DNA from: Euclidia mi
Taxonomy: Eukaryota; Arthropoda; Insecta; Lepidoptera; Erebidae
Assembly (NCBI GenBank): GCA_944739405.2
Contig: OX123193.2
Span: forward strand, 19,767,516-19,831,515
Length of the DNA stretch: 64,000 bases
Direction of reading: 5' to 3'
In this document: piece after piece, positions 42,781 through 53,365 of the stretch
Numbering within the stretch: the stretch's first letter is position 1
Layout: every line of letters begins with the position of its first letter
Notes under the pieces: model-generated
Told to the model about the DNA's origin: nothing
Seen by the model: only the letters and a program-made list of their open reading frames with translations
Databases searched by the model: none
Made by a program: the position numbers and the translations under genes

Positions 42781-45700
42781 GTATCTACCTAATTCATACA
42801 AAACAGAAAAATAACAAAAAGAAAACCTTATACTAGTATTTTATGTCAGTGCCTGCCAACATTTCATATAATATGTATTAAATAGAATATACCTACATAA
42901 GATTTATTAAAGGTATATAAAGACATATATATATATAAATTAAAGAAAGATAAATACATAAATAAGTAAACATATAATATATCAAAAACCAATATAACGT
43001 TATAGAAAATATCTTCGCATTATCGATATAATGTAAACAAACACAAAAAAATACTTATATCCATACTGTACACCACCTCAAGTCCACCAAAGTGCCAACG
43101 ATCATATTTTTGCCAATCGCGAAGCGGCCAGACGCCTGAGTAAACCGGTTAGTTCGTCGCAGTCCTACCGTCTCGCTTGCACATAGCGTCGACTCGCTCG
43201 CCCGGTTACGTAACATCAAACGATGCACATTCATTTCATAATAATTTTCATTCGGCCGTCGCGCCGCGCTTCCCAAGCATGGGTGTCTCGTTATCAAAAC
43301 ATTACGTAATACAACTGTTAGTGGGTACAATTGAAGTGTTGCGTACTATGAAGAAAGGAAGACTAAAGGAAAAGAATATACCTATGAAACTCCAATGTTT
43401 AACAACAACAGGTAGCGTAATACTGTTTGATTGATATCATTATATAATAATTCTAACTACGTGCAATATAAGGTACTTACTTATATTGCATACAATCATA
43501 AATAAATGTTTACCCTGCTGTACCCTGTTTACCCTTAATAATCAAATTTCTAGGGTAGAAAAGCCCTAGAAATTTGATTATTTACAATAAATATTAATAA
43601 TCACTACTCTCTTGGTGCCAATTTCTTTTTCGAGGCTTATATTTTGTAATGTCACCTGAACAACTGCTAAGAGCGCGTAACGAAACGGAGTTCACTCTCG
43701 CGAAAGTAGGTACTTACGCTACATCAAAGTTTCGTTCGCAAAGACGTGAAACTTCTATTTAAACTATCTATTAAAATATTTTGTTGACGTACTGCTACGA
43801 TGGAAGAACAAAAACAAAAAAGAAGGCAGATTTAGACATGTCGACAATTTTCATTGCAAAAGTTTTTGTGAATCTATTTTGCCTAAATAGCTCCAAATCT
43901 TCAATATCTTCGATAACGACTGAGTCAATCATATCTATATCGATTTCAGCAAGCTATTTCACCCAAAACAGTTACAATATAAACAAAATATTTGTCATTA
44001 GTGATAATAGCAACATTGGTTTATCATAATAAACTAAGGGTCGCGATGGTTTAGGTTTATATCGTATGGTGATCCATAGTTTTGCGGTAAACCTCATTTT
44101 GTAATAACATTGTGGTCTAAACTATCGTTTTTGCTGCTTTAAGCTTGGTATTAGCCTTAAACCGTCTTTTGCAATAAGGCCGAGAGAGTTTAAGAGATTA
44201 ATCTCAGTTGGAAAATCTTCGAATCATTTGTTTAAAAAAAGTTCGTACAAACGAAGAGGTTGCTGAAAATACGCCAGATGGGTGTGTTCAAATAATAATA
44301 CTTTCAAACCTATGACTTGGCGGCCCCTCACTGCTCACAGTGCACATAGCGTAAGTAAACACGCCATGTATCATTTTTAATATTACCGGCACTGAAACTA
44401 TAAATTTAATACTAGTTCTCTTATTCTGCTAACAATAAATTGTCATCTTACTACGCCTGAGGACGCTTTTGTAGTTACTATCAATGGAAGAGTACAAAAA
44501 GTGGAGCATTTTAGAAAAATCGTAAAATATTATCGGTACGTAGTCGCCGTTGTTCAACTTCTGTTACGTATCATAAACCGTAAGCTCCTGCGATAAGCGA
44601 ACTTTAAAGGTTTCTTTTCCCCAACACGAGTCCCGAAGGTGTCATAGCATGTCACGTCAGAGCTATGAAGAGACTTGTACATGAAGTACGAAAATTCTAG
44701 TTATGCCTCCATTTATTAAGGAAACCATACGATACTTTTACTTAGCTATCCAGAAGAGTTATACACAGTATGTTTAGCTCGGATAACATCTTACGCTTTA
44801 TATGATAATAGCATGGATTGTATTGAGTATCGATTATTTATTTTAATACATTAAGTGCATTTGCGGGGTCCGTGGCGAAACAACCAGTTCGCGTGATTAA
44901 ATGTGTTTGTCATGGTCTGGTTTAGAATTGGTTGACCACAAAATTGTCGTTGTGGTGACGGATTAGGATCACAAATTTGATTGAGGCGACAACGAAAAAC
45001 ACACGAAGCAAATAGTATCTTTGCAAAGAGACGGAAAACATGGTAGTAGGCCAAATCCTTCTACTGTGTAACGGCACTATGTTAGTAAATTAGGAGAGGC
45101 TTAAGCCCAGCAGTGGATCGAAGACGAACGGCAGTAGTGCCCCAGAACATGCTCTCCGCACCCCCAAGAAGAACACTTGAAAGCGTTGGTCCCATCTGAC
45201 ATTAAGGTTTATGACAGTCTGACTGGATGTTAGTAGTATTAGTACTCCCAAGTATCAGGCTAGTGGGTCCCAACCATAAAATATCTCTTACAAATATTAG
45301 AATTGGATCGCTCTGACAGAATTTTAATATTTTGTCTAATTATCATCTTGGTCGTCCTAGCGTCATCACAAGTTTTGTGTGTTCTCCAAACAGCCCCGGA
45401 TTAACTATGTCATACTGTCTTTTATTTTTAATTTAAGACCTGAGCTCTTGTTGTTGTAGCCTCTTCCATGAAGGCCTATCGTCAGCGCTTTGACCTGATA
45501 TTGATATAATTTCTTCTGGGTCTACCCCCTTCTCTGCGTCCTGCCATTATTTACTTCCAAGATGTTTTGATTTGATTGATGAATGTGTCATGTCGTCAAG
45601 TGCCCTATTTTTATTTTCTATTGTTTATTGTTTCTATAATGTGCTCTTTTATTATATTTAATACTTCATTATTTAGTTTTCTTTCAATATATTATTACTA

Positions 45701-46439
45701 ATGCAAAAAGATCCATTGATCCATGTACCATGGATATATAAATTATAGGGACTTTATAGATCACCTCTTATCCGCATTTATCCCCCGTAACAAGCTGATT
45801 ATGTTAACGGGAAGGCTCAAAAATATTTACGAATACTTGCCTCTTTAAATATTTTCGTATTCACGAGCAATAACCTTTTTGGCAACAATATTGAGTGTTG
45901 TCGTCTGCCTAATATTAGATTACGGGATAAAGGGTTCTCATCCTTAGTTTGAATTTTACAAAAATATTTACCTACATATTTTTTTAATTCAACCTAAGAA
46001 TGATTTAGATTATAAAAATTATATAGTATTATAGGAATATTATATACAAAAAAAAACAATAAAAAACAAAAGTACAAGTGAAGTAACTTTTTAGTTCTGA
46101 AAAGTTTAACTTTTTAGTTTTTTTAGTCCATATACAAACACTTGTATTCATAAATTATCATAACATGGCGTCAACAAATATTGTCACTAGCAGTACTCGT
46201 TTACATAAATTCATTGCTTGTGTTTAGGTTATATGCAAGGACTGTAAGTGAACGTGTCTCGCATACAAATATGTAGTTATTCAATTAGTTGATGAGCAAC
46301 AACTGAAGCAACAAAAGTTGAATGCTGCTGGAAAATGTCCCCACCACACTGTACACTCCCTTTACAAGCGAACACCTTGTAAACTCAAAGCTTTACTTTT
46401 GCATTTAAATTGTACAATATTTTGAATTGTTTAGAGCAG
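42781..46439. other. Long stretch with no recognisable gene
   Basis: No domain-bearing open frame was found. Features seen: an AT-rich microsatellite-like run near 42930-43000; a CG-richer patch at 43120-43280; a 16-bp perfect hairpin at 43540-43579; a SINE-type 3' scrap 'gaggcttaagcccagcagtg' at 45096-45115. Anonymous frames of 67-91 codons (43055-43434 both strands, 43781-44029, 44851-45054) have no motif I can support. Confidence 0.45.
43540..43579. repeat. Perfect 16-bp hairpin
   Basis: 'aatcaaatttctaggg' pairs with 'ccctagaaatttgatt' around an 8-bp loop. No target duplication is seen. Confidence 0.88.
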
Positions 46440-46930
46440 CTTTATTTTATTTATTTATTTTTATTTATTTAAACTTTATTGTACACCGGTATCATATTAT
46501 AGTAATCTTATATATTAGGTAAAGTACAAAGGGCGGCCTTATCGCTTAAAGCGATATCTAATAGGCAACCTTTGGATGGAGATATTGGTAGGAAAAGAAG
46601 TGGTAGTTATAGGTGTACCAATTTTATAATATTTATACTATAAACATATACATTTATACAATACATATATAACATATACATACATATCTAGATAAATTAG
46701 TGCATAATACTAAATACATATTTTTAGAATGGGGAATAATTAAACGGACAAGTAATGTTCCTTAACTAAAGTTTTGAATGTAGTAACCGTCTGTGCCTGC
46801 CTTATGTTTAGAGGCAATGCATTCCACAAGCGAACGGCCGTTACAGAAAACGATTTATCATAGAATGCTGTGGAATGTGTTAGCATTTTCAGTCGTAAAG
46901 GAGATGTACCATTTGGCCATACATTATGGG
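46440..46930 (-). mobile_element. 3' fragment of the CR1/jockey-type LINE
   Basis: A (TTTA)n tail at 46440-46470 is followed by 'aactttattgtacaccggta' and 'aaagggcggccttatcgctt', matching the 3' untranslated region of the LINE at 29640-29760. Further right, 46793-46890 on the minus strand corresponds to the conserved C-terminal tail. The copy is strongly 5'-truncated and only the last ~500 bp remains. Confidence 0.8.
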
Positions 46931-47487
46931 CCTGGCAAGGACAACCACGAAACCATGTGTGTTTTGAAGATAATGACTACTCTGTTACCCTGTATAATTT
47001 TTTTTTTAATAACTCTTGATGGAAATAAGATACGAGATATTCGAAATGGAAATTATTCCACAACTAAATATACCTCAAAATCGAATTTTAACATAAATAT
47101 AATACCTAGATGTAAATAAAGGTATGTCTTTGTGTCATATAGAACAAAAACTTCATAAAGAGAGGCCAATAATAATGAATAATCACCTGTGTACTAGGGA
47201 ACCTCGTACTATACTCGTCCAAAAAAGCTAACCACAATCACAAACACCGCTGCATATTCTTAGCATAGGTAGAAGGTAGTGATCATTATTATTGAATTTA
47301 TATTCAATTACATTACAATTAAAACCGTACGAAAACATCAACAAATCAGAGCTAAATATTCACGATGCGCAGTAGCAACAAGAAATGACACAGATGAAAA
47401 ATGTGTTGCAAGTGGTTTGAAAAAATATTAATACTATCGATTAAAACACAAAAGGATTTTTACCGATAAATAATTACGGAATATATA
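46931..47487. other. No recognisable feature
   Basis: AT-rich sequence between a LINE fragment and a Helitron-like fragment. An open frame crossing it (46793-47119) is the antisense of the LINE tail and then anonymous. Confidence 0.5.
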
Positions 47488-47660
47488 ATCTTAATATATA
47501 TATTTCTTGTGTGCGTGTGTATGTCACTGAACTCCTCCTAAACGACTGGACCGATCTTGATGAATTTTTTTGTGTGTGTTCAAGGGGACCTGAGAATGGT
47601 TTAGATTCACAATTTAGTTCACTGGAAAATGTTTTTTTACTCAATTTTTAACATCGATAT
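47488..47660 (+). mobile_element. Helitron-like fragment, 5' part
   Basis: Starts 'tcttaatatatatatttctt' and shares 'gtgtgtatgtcactgaactc' and 'aaggggacctgagaatggtt' with 26700-26850. It ends where the other copy continues to 'gtggatttcgg', so only the 5' part is here. Confidence 0.65.
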
Positions 47661-48457
47661 ATATGTACTAAAGTACTAGATGTAGCATTCAGAACATTTA
47701 TTTTGTTCAAATGCTTTGCATGAAACTGCCGGCAAAGCAATCTAGTGGCACTTTGACTTGCCGGCGGTGTGGGTCTGCATCGTTTATTAATTTTGTAACG
47801 ACGATATATCTGTTAATTCAAATCAGAACTGGAATCTGTAGTAGCGCTAGTTAATATCATTTATTATTTGAGTAATGAAAAAAGTTAATTTTATCATATT
47901 ACCACATAACAATGTATTTATTTATTTTTATGTGACGTAATTTACCTCCATAGACTTACTACTATGCAGACATCGATTGCGAGTGATTGTAGGTTTTTAC
48001 CTACAATCACTTGCAATCGATGAATCTAATAGATATGTCTAAGAACAGACTTGATGAAGGCATTGGTTTTAAAAGTGTTGTAGTTTGATTAATGTTCTAA
48101 GACCAATTTGATTATGTATAACACTAATTTGTGTTTTCTTTTTAGTACATTGATCGTAATTACTATATTAATGAATATTTCAAATAAAATATTTGTGACA
48201 AATACCTAGGTACTTTAAAAACAGTAGGTACACTTATACTTCATCATAGTACATATTACAAATTGGCGGTTATAGAAAAATACGTAAAAAATATACTGAA
48301 TCAATATACCTAAGGCCATTAAAAATAAGGCCAAACATCCTGATTTTTATTATCTGACGAAGAGACAAATTAATGGTGTTTGATGGTAATGGATTAGGTA
48401 TTAAAATATATTTTTGAGCATTTCTTATGCTAGGGTAGATTGAATTGCAATTTATTT
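47661..48457. other. No gene; one long hairpin
   Basis: No coding sequence is recognised. A 52-bp hairpin lies at 47971-48022 with 24-bp arms and one mismatch ('catcgattgcgagtgattgt' start) around TTTT. The rest is AT-rich up to the target duplication of the gypsy element. Confidence 0.5.
47971..48022. repeat. Near-perfect 24-bp-arm hairpin
   Basis: The left arm 'catcgattgcgagtgattgt' plus 'aggt' pairs with the right arm except for one G/A difference; the loop is TTTT. Confidence 0.88.
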
Positions 48458-48462
48458 AAAGC

Positions 48463-48705
48463 TTTAGGTGTGTGCCCTAGTGTGTCTCTATGGAGTCTGT
48501 GTTCATGTGCATTGGGAATTACTGGCGCTGAATAAAAACTATGGATAGCACTTTAACCTTCATTTATTGTCCGAGAAGTCCCAAGCCTATCCACGTTCGT
48601 ACCGACCGGGCAGCGCGCAGTAACTGCCGGTGCCGCTAACATACTTCTCGCTTACACACAATACTGCTGATACATCATATCGTTCATACTTACAAAGTCC
48701 CTACA
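48463..48705 (-). repeat. 3' LTR of the minus-strand gypsy element
   Basis: It matches 53119-53360 from 'tttaggtgtgtgccctagtg' to 'caaagtccctac'. AATAAA appears on the plus strand at 'gaataaaaac', but the element is transcribed from the other strand. Differences from the right LTR include 'gtgtctctatgg' against 'gtgtttctatgg'. Confidence 0.93.
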
Positions 48706-48867
48706 CAACACCCCCCAATTTTTTACAAAAAATTCAAAATAGAAACACTAAACTAAACTTAAAATTAACACGTTAGGTACATACATACACGTAACACAAT
48801 GTAACTGTTAGGATGTTGAATCATAACATTGCGATTAACACTGTAGGTACACGTATTACATTACAGC

Positions 48868-49146
48868 TTACGCGTAGCTGGCTGGCTTAGATTGATGAGG
48901 TGGCGGCCGTGGGGCTCCCGCGGGTTGAGCAGCTACGATTCTTGTAAACATTTTCGTCATCCAGTGTCGAATGCGATACCGGCAATATATTATTACGGCC
49001 AATAACATAAAAACACCCACGAACCCTGTCATTACGGCTATAGTTATATTGTACTTGTTCATTTCAGCCTGTACTGCACCATTTTGGGCAATGATCACTT
49101 CTTCTTTACTATATGTTTTTTCCCATTTTAAGATAAAAGTAAATTA
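48868..49146 (-). CDS. Small membrane protein frame, possible env tail remnant
   Basis: This frame lies between the integrase and the 3' LTR, the place where errantivirus-type gypsy elements carry a third, envelope-like gene. From an in-frame ATG near 49062 it reads M-N-K-Y-N-I-T-I, then a hydrophobic segment of about 22 residues ('VMTGFVGVFMLLAVIIYC'), a basic stop-transfer stretch (R-Y-R-I-R-H) and a ~40-residue proline-rich tail. That is the layout of the C-terminal membrane anchor of a type I membrane protein. The ectodomain is absent. Calling it an env relic is inference from position and topology only; no signature of a fusion protein remains. Confidence 0.4.
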
Positions 49147-49503
49147 ACTTTCAGAGATGTTACTTGAATGAAATAAATCAGCGTTATAAAATTACAATAT
49201 GAATCTATTTTAAGACATGGCCTACTTACAGTGTTTATCGCATTGTATGCAGTTCGATGCTCATTTCGCATAATTAACAAATACTCATTTCACAATCAAA
49301 CGATATTACTACATAATTCGCATAAAATAATAAGTAGGTTCTAACTGAGTGTAAATAACTATTTCGTAACTTAATATTAAGGTACACATACATTAGACTG
49401 TAAGTTAGGTATAAAGGTATGCGTCCATTGTACTGCAACTTTTTAGGTAAGTATTATGAGATACAAGTATTAGACCATAAAGTGTTGTTTTATTTACTGA
49501 CTA
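49147..49503. other. Non-coding stretch inside the gypsy element
   Basis: About 350 bp between the integrase stop and the small membrane frame. AT-rich, with no frame or motif recognised. If an envelope-like gene existed, most of it was deleted here. Confidence 0.5.
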
Positions 49504-49506
49504 CAT

Positions 49507-51267
49507 TTAACAATTAAATCTTACTGGGCGTTTGATTACACGTCCCGATTTCGATACTTTCTTAGGATACATATTCTTATCGTTACATTCTAATGACTTA
49601 TGTTCTATGATTAATTTATTAACGTTGGCATTCGGTTCGCTATAACAATCATTGTCCGTATGTTCGCTAACATGTTCGTTCAATATAAACGCAGGTTTTA
49701 ACCTGTCGACAGATATATTGACAGTTCTATTAGGCAACTGGATGGTATATACTTTACCTTTTCTGTTCACTACGCGATAAGGTCCGTCGTATGGTGGCGT
49801 CAGGGGTCTGCGTACTGCGTCATTTCTAATAAAAACATAACTACACTTACCTAATTCACTATGTACAAATAATGTGCGCGAGTCTCGCAACTCACTTGAT
49901 ACTGGTTTTAACTTATTTATATTAATTCTTAACTGATCTAAAAATGCGTAATCCGTTAAGTGCCGATTATCCGAGATGTTATAGAAATCTCCGGGTAAAC
50001 GGAGCGTTTGACCATACATGTACTCGGCTGGACTTACACCATTATCGCTCCTAGCTACTGTACGCAATCCTAATAAGACTGTAGGAAGCTCGTCGTACCA
50101 TGAAGTATTATCTGTAAGTCGTGCTGTGACAGCTTTTTTCATACTCCTGTGCCATCGTTCTATAATACCGTTACTTTGCGGTCTGTAGGGAGTAGTTCTA
50201 ATTTTTTTAATGCCTAGTAATTTTAGCAATTCGGTAAACAGATTACTTTCAAACTGGCGACCTTGATCGCTCGTTAGCTGTTCGGGAACTCCAAAACGAG
50301 TTATCCAGTTATCATAGAAAACTTTGGCTACAACTTCGGCAGTAATTTCATGTACCGGGATGGCTTCCGGCCAACGCGTATACCTATCTATCATTGTAAT
50401 AAGGTATCTATGATTGTCTCTAGTAGGTGGCAATGGTCCTACTATATCTATATGTACATGAGATAAACGCTTAGATTCTGAGAACTGTTGACCTTCCGAC
50501 ACAGTATGCCTATTAATTTTCGATTTCTGGCATTGAATACATGTTTTTGCCCATTGGCCAACATCACGGTTCAATCCCGGCCAGAAAAATCGGTTTGCTA
50601 TTAATTTGCGAGTCGCTCTAATTCCAGGATGACTTATTTCATGTACTGTTTTGAATGCTAATTTCCTATAGGATTCGGGTATATATGGTCTACACGTATT
50701 AGTAGAATGTTCACAATAAATCAATGTATCACTGTGTGGAATGAGAATTTTCTTTAGAGAAATATTGTCATTCTGTTCAGTTAATAATTGTTTTAACTCT
50801 GCGTCCGTTTCCTGTGCTACTGCTAATTCTACGTAATCTATAGACGTTGGGCACTGTATAGTCTCGATGCGCGATAATGCGTCTGCAACTTTGTTGTTAT
50901 GGGCCTTAACATACCTTATATCCGTTGTGAATTCGCTTATGAATAAAAGCTGCCTTGTACGTCTAGGTGTTTCACAGTTACTTACAACTTTAGTAAATGC
51001 ATAAATTAACGGTTTGTGGTCCGTATACACAATCAATTCTCTGCCTTCGAAAAGAAATCTAAAATGTTTTATTGCCATGAAAATTGCAGTTAACTCTCTA
51101 TCATAAGTTGAGTACTTCTGTTGAGCTGTAGTGAACTTTTTTGAAAAATATCCTAGTGGTAGCCATTTATCATGTATCCACTGCTGTAATACTCCCCCTG
51201 CACATTTATCCGATGCATCTGTCATCAGCGATAAAGGGACATTTGGTACTGGATGCGATATCATCAC
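49507..51267 (-). CDS. Gypsy pol: RNase H and integrase (open segment)
   Basis: A 586-codon frame. RNase H: 'LMTDASDKCAGGVLQQ', 'YDRELTAI', 'LIVYTDHKPLIYAF' and 'NKVADALSRIE'. Integrase: zinc-binding H-x3-H ('VHEISH') with 'CIQCQ', then the D,D(35)E core at 'HVHIDIVGPLPP', 'LTSDQGRQFESN' and 'RPQSNGIIERWHR'. The C-terminal GPY/F-type module is 'PPYDGPYRVVNRKGKVYTIQ'. All catalytic acidic residues are visible. The frame is linked upstream to RT through a run of A's where one extra base (near 51303) breaks the fusion. The start is only the first methionine of the open segment. Confidence 0.93.
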   Translation of the reverse strand: MMISHPVPNVPLSLMTDASDKCAGGVLQQWIHDKWLPLGYFSKKFTTAQQKYSTYDRELTAIFMAIKHFRFLFEGRELIVYTDHKPLIYAFTKVVSNCETPRRTRQLLFISEFTTDIRYVKAHNNKVADALSRIETIQCPTSIDYVELAVAQETDAELKQLLTEQNDNISLKKILIPHSDTLIYCEHSTNTCRPYIPESYRKLAFKTVHEISHPGIRATRKLIANRFFWPGLNRDVGQWAKTCIQCQKSKINRHTVSEGQQFSESKRLSHVHIDIVGPLPPTRDNHRYLITMIDRYTRWPEAIPVHEITAEVVAKVFYDNWITRFGVPEQLTSDQGRQFESNLFTELLKLLGIKKIRTTPYRPQSNGIIERWHRSMKKAVTARLTDNTSWYDELPTVLLGLRTVARSDNGVSPAEYMYGQTLRLPGDFYNISDNRHLTDYAFLDQLRININKLKPVSSELRDSRTLFVHSELGKCSYVFIRNDAVRRPLTPPYDGPYRVVNRKGKVYTIQLPNRTVNISVDRLKPAFILNEHVSEHTDNDCYSEPNANVNKLIIEHKSLECNDKNMYPKKVSKSGRVIKRPVRFNC

Positions 51268-51295
51268 TGCATTTTTTAAACTGGTTTTACAATCT

Positions 51296-51793
51296 TCAAA
51301 AGCTTTTTGTCCACTCTATTTTAGATCTATCCTTTTTCTTAGCACCTTTTAAAAAAATATTTAAAGACATTTGGTGAGCTGTGGCATTTGGTATATTAGC
51401 TCGATAAAAGTTTATCATTCCTAAGAATGTTCTTAATTGATCAACAGTTTCCGGTCTGGGGTATTCTACAGCAGTTGACACTTCATATCCTAAAAATTCT
51501 ATATTAGATTGGCCAAAAACAGCCTTAGATAAATTAATTGTAATACCATATTTTTTTAGACGTTCAAATACCATTCGTAAATGTAATTTATGACTTTCTA
51601 AATTTTCACTAGCGATTACAATGTCATCAATAAAATTAAATAGGAAATCTAGGCCTTTTAAAACGTCATTATTCATGAATCTTTGAAAAGTTTGACTTGC
51701 ATTTTTCAATCCAAAATTCATTCGCGTAAACTCAAATAGCCCAAAAGGTGTGATAACTGCAGTTTTCTCTACATCTTCTGGCGCAATTTTCAC
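51296..51793 (-). pseudogene. Gypsy pol: reverse transcriptase, C-terminal part
   Basis: 165 codons with 'TAVITPFGLFEFTRMNFGLK', 'FLFNFIDDIVIASE' (FIDD, the catalytic pair) and 'RTFLGMINFYRANIPNA' in the connection region. It is cut from the N-terminal RT half by a single TGA at about 51807-51809 (sense context D-I-N-stop-A-Y-H) and from RNase H by the A-run frameshift. The stop replaces what would normally be an arginine or leucine before A-Y-H; CGA to TGA is the simplest change. Confidence 0.92.
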
Positions 51794-51805
51794 ATAATGA
51801 TAAGC

Positions 51806-52231
51806 TCAATTTATATCTAATTTACTAAATATTTTCTTACCTGCTAATATGTACGTGAAGTCATGCAATCTAGGTACGGGGTAGCAATCTGGTTTGGTGA
51901 TGGCATTCAGACGCCTGTAGTCACCAACTGGTCGAATTTGTCCGTCCTTCTTTGCTACTATGTGAAGTGGGCTGGCCCACTCGCTCTTTGATGGCCGACA
52001 TATTCCCATTTCCTGCATTAATTGAAATTCACGTTTTACCTTATGATAGCGGTCCGGTGGAAGTGGCCTCGCTCGTGCATGTACTGGCTTGCCTGTGGTC
52101 TCAATATGATGGTATATATCATTCTCCGAAACACGGTCCAAGTCTCTGAAAGTAGCCGGTTTAGTAATCACTGAATATTCAGACAATAAATCATGGAATG
52201 GGTGATTATTACCGATAGAACTTAAAGAGGT
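51806..52231 (-). pseudogene. Gypsy pol: reverse transcriptase, N-terminal part
   Basis: Contains 'VHARARPLPPDRYHKVKREF', 'MGICRPSKSEWASPLHIVAK' and 'RPVGDYRRLNAITKPDCYPV', ending 'KKIFSKLDIN' and stop. Upstream it is in the same frame as the protease segment but separated from it by an in-frame TAA at 52232-52234 followed by 'TSLSSIGNNHPFHDLL'. RT fingers and the first part of the palm are present, with the first catalytic D in 'KLDIN'. Confidence 0.92.
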
Positions 52232-52663
52232 TTAATTATAGTTAATAACCTTGCCAAACGTTAATAAATTAGTTGTCTTATCAATAAGTTTGCGTGAGCT
52301 TAAATCTACTAACAAGTTATGGTATTCTAAAAAATCAGCACCAAGTATTGCTTGGCTGACGTCTGCAATTACAAATTCCCAGCGATACGGACGCCGTAAT
52401 CCTAAATTTAAATTTAACACTTTAGTACCATACGTTTTTATTTCACTATTATTTGCCGCAAACAATCTATAACTAGAGCACTCACCAGATAACTTTTGTT
52501 TACGTGACACAGGTATTACCGATACGTTAGCGCCGGTGTCCACTAAAAACGCAAGTCTTTGTTCTCTGTCGTAAACACTAAGGCGATGGTTCTTTCCGGG
52601 CACGAAGTCACCCACCGCTACTGACTGTACCCGTCCTTGTTTTCCGGCGTTTTTCACGCACAC
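52232..52663 (-). pseudogene. Gypsy pol: aspartic protease
   Basis: Carries the active-site triad D-T-G in 'RLAFLVDTGANVSVIPV' and the family's second conserved motif 'AILGADFLEYHNLLVDL'. It overlaps the end of the gag-like frame by about 10 bp in another frame, the usual site of -1 frameshifting. It ends at TAA 52232-52234. The enzyme would process the Gag-Pol polyprotein. Confidence 0.9.
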
Positions 52664-53070
52664 GGTTTTTCACAGGTACTCGCCCTGTTTCGATACCAGT
52701 AGTGGAATTTGCAGAGCCAATCCGGATCGCATGGTGTCCTGGACTTCGATCTCGGTCTTGAATTCGCCCTGCCGTAGCCTCGTCGGCGACCTCGGTAAGG
52801 GCTGCGACGGTGCTGGTTGATCTCATCTCGTAACGACGCTACTTCCACGTTGAGCTTGTGCATCGCTGTCAATATCTCCGAAACGGGCACCTGACTGCTG
52901 CCGTCTCCTGGTATAGCGCACTTGCACGTGCCAATCGTCGCTACTTCACCTCCGCGTATGTTTTCCATGACCTTGTCCGCGATATTCGCTAGATTCTCCA
53001 ACGTCTGGTCCTGGCTGACCGTAAGTACCGTTCTTACGATTGCACAACACAATGTCACTTTGCACGCCAC
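52654..53070 (-). pseudogene. Gypsy gag, C-terminal part only
   Basis: 138 codons without an ATG (GTG at its open start). It has a helical segment ('LENLANIADKVMENIRGG'), 'EILTAMHKLNVEVASLRDEI', and an arginine/serine-rich basic stretch ('SRPRSKSRTPC'). The cysteine-rich end 'WLCKFHYWYRNRASTCEKPC' lacks a classical CCHC knuckle. The primer-binding site lies only ~35 bp upstream, so most of gag and the leader are deleted. It cannot form a capsid. Confidence 0.85.
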
Positions 53071-53101
53071 GTATTTAAACTATACCTAACCAATGCAGAT
53101 A

Positions 53102-53118
53102 CGGTTCGAGGTCACCAC
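53102..53118 (-). promoter_or_regulatory. Primer-binding site of the minus-strand gypsy element
   Basis: On the minus strand 'tggtgacctcgaaccg' directly follows the 5' LTR. TGG at the start complements the CCA end of a tRNA. I cannot say with certainty which tRNA. Confidence 0.6.
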
Positions 53119-53360
53119 TTTAGGTGTGTGCCCTAGTGTGTTTCTATGGTGTCTGTGTTCATGTGCATTGGGAATTACTGTCGCTGAATAAAAACTATGG
53201 ATAGCACTTTAACCTTCATTTATTGTCCGAGAAGTCCCAAGCCTATCCACGTTCGTACCGACCGGGCAGCGCGCAGTAACTGCCGGTGCCGCTAACATAC
53301 TTCTCGCTTACACACAATACTGCTGATACATCATATCGTTCATACTTACAAAGTCCCTAC
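53119..53360 (-). repeat. 5' LTR of the minus-strand gypsy element
   Basis: It matches the left LTR with only a few differences. On the minus strand it opens 'gtagggactttgtaagtatg' and ends 'cacacacctaaa'. It would hold the promoter; no clear TATA box is visible. Confidence 0.92.
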
Positions 53361-53365
53361 AAAGC

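Larger units (their letters stand above)
48463..53360 (-). mobile_element. Ty3/gypsy LTR retrotransposon, nearly complete
   Basis: Two ~243-bp LTRs (48463-48705 and 53119-53360) flank gag-like, protease, RT, RNase H and integrase sequence on the minus strand, in that order from right to left. A 5-bp duplication AAAGC lies at 48458-48462 and 53361-53365 (a 4-bp reading is also possible because of a shared base). A primer-binding site follows the right LTR at about 53102-53117, and a G-run polypurine tract precedes the left LTR (plus-strand 'caacaccccccaatt'). The N-terminal part of gag appears deleted, and the pol frame has stops and a frameshift, so it is inactive. LTRs differ at only a few positions by eye, so insertion was fairly recent. 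Confidence 0.95.

Noticed and set aside
43120..43280. CpG island promoter of a host gene
   Set aside because: Locally richer in CG, but with no downstream gene, TATA box or initiator that I can support; 22600-22860 has the same limitation.
46793..47119. 108-codon plus-strand protein
   Set aside because: The first part is the antisense of the LINE C-terminal tail and the rest is unrelated AT-rich sequence.
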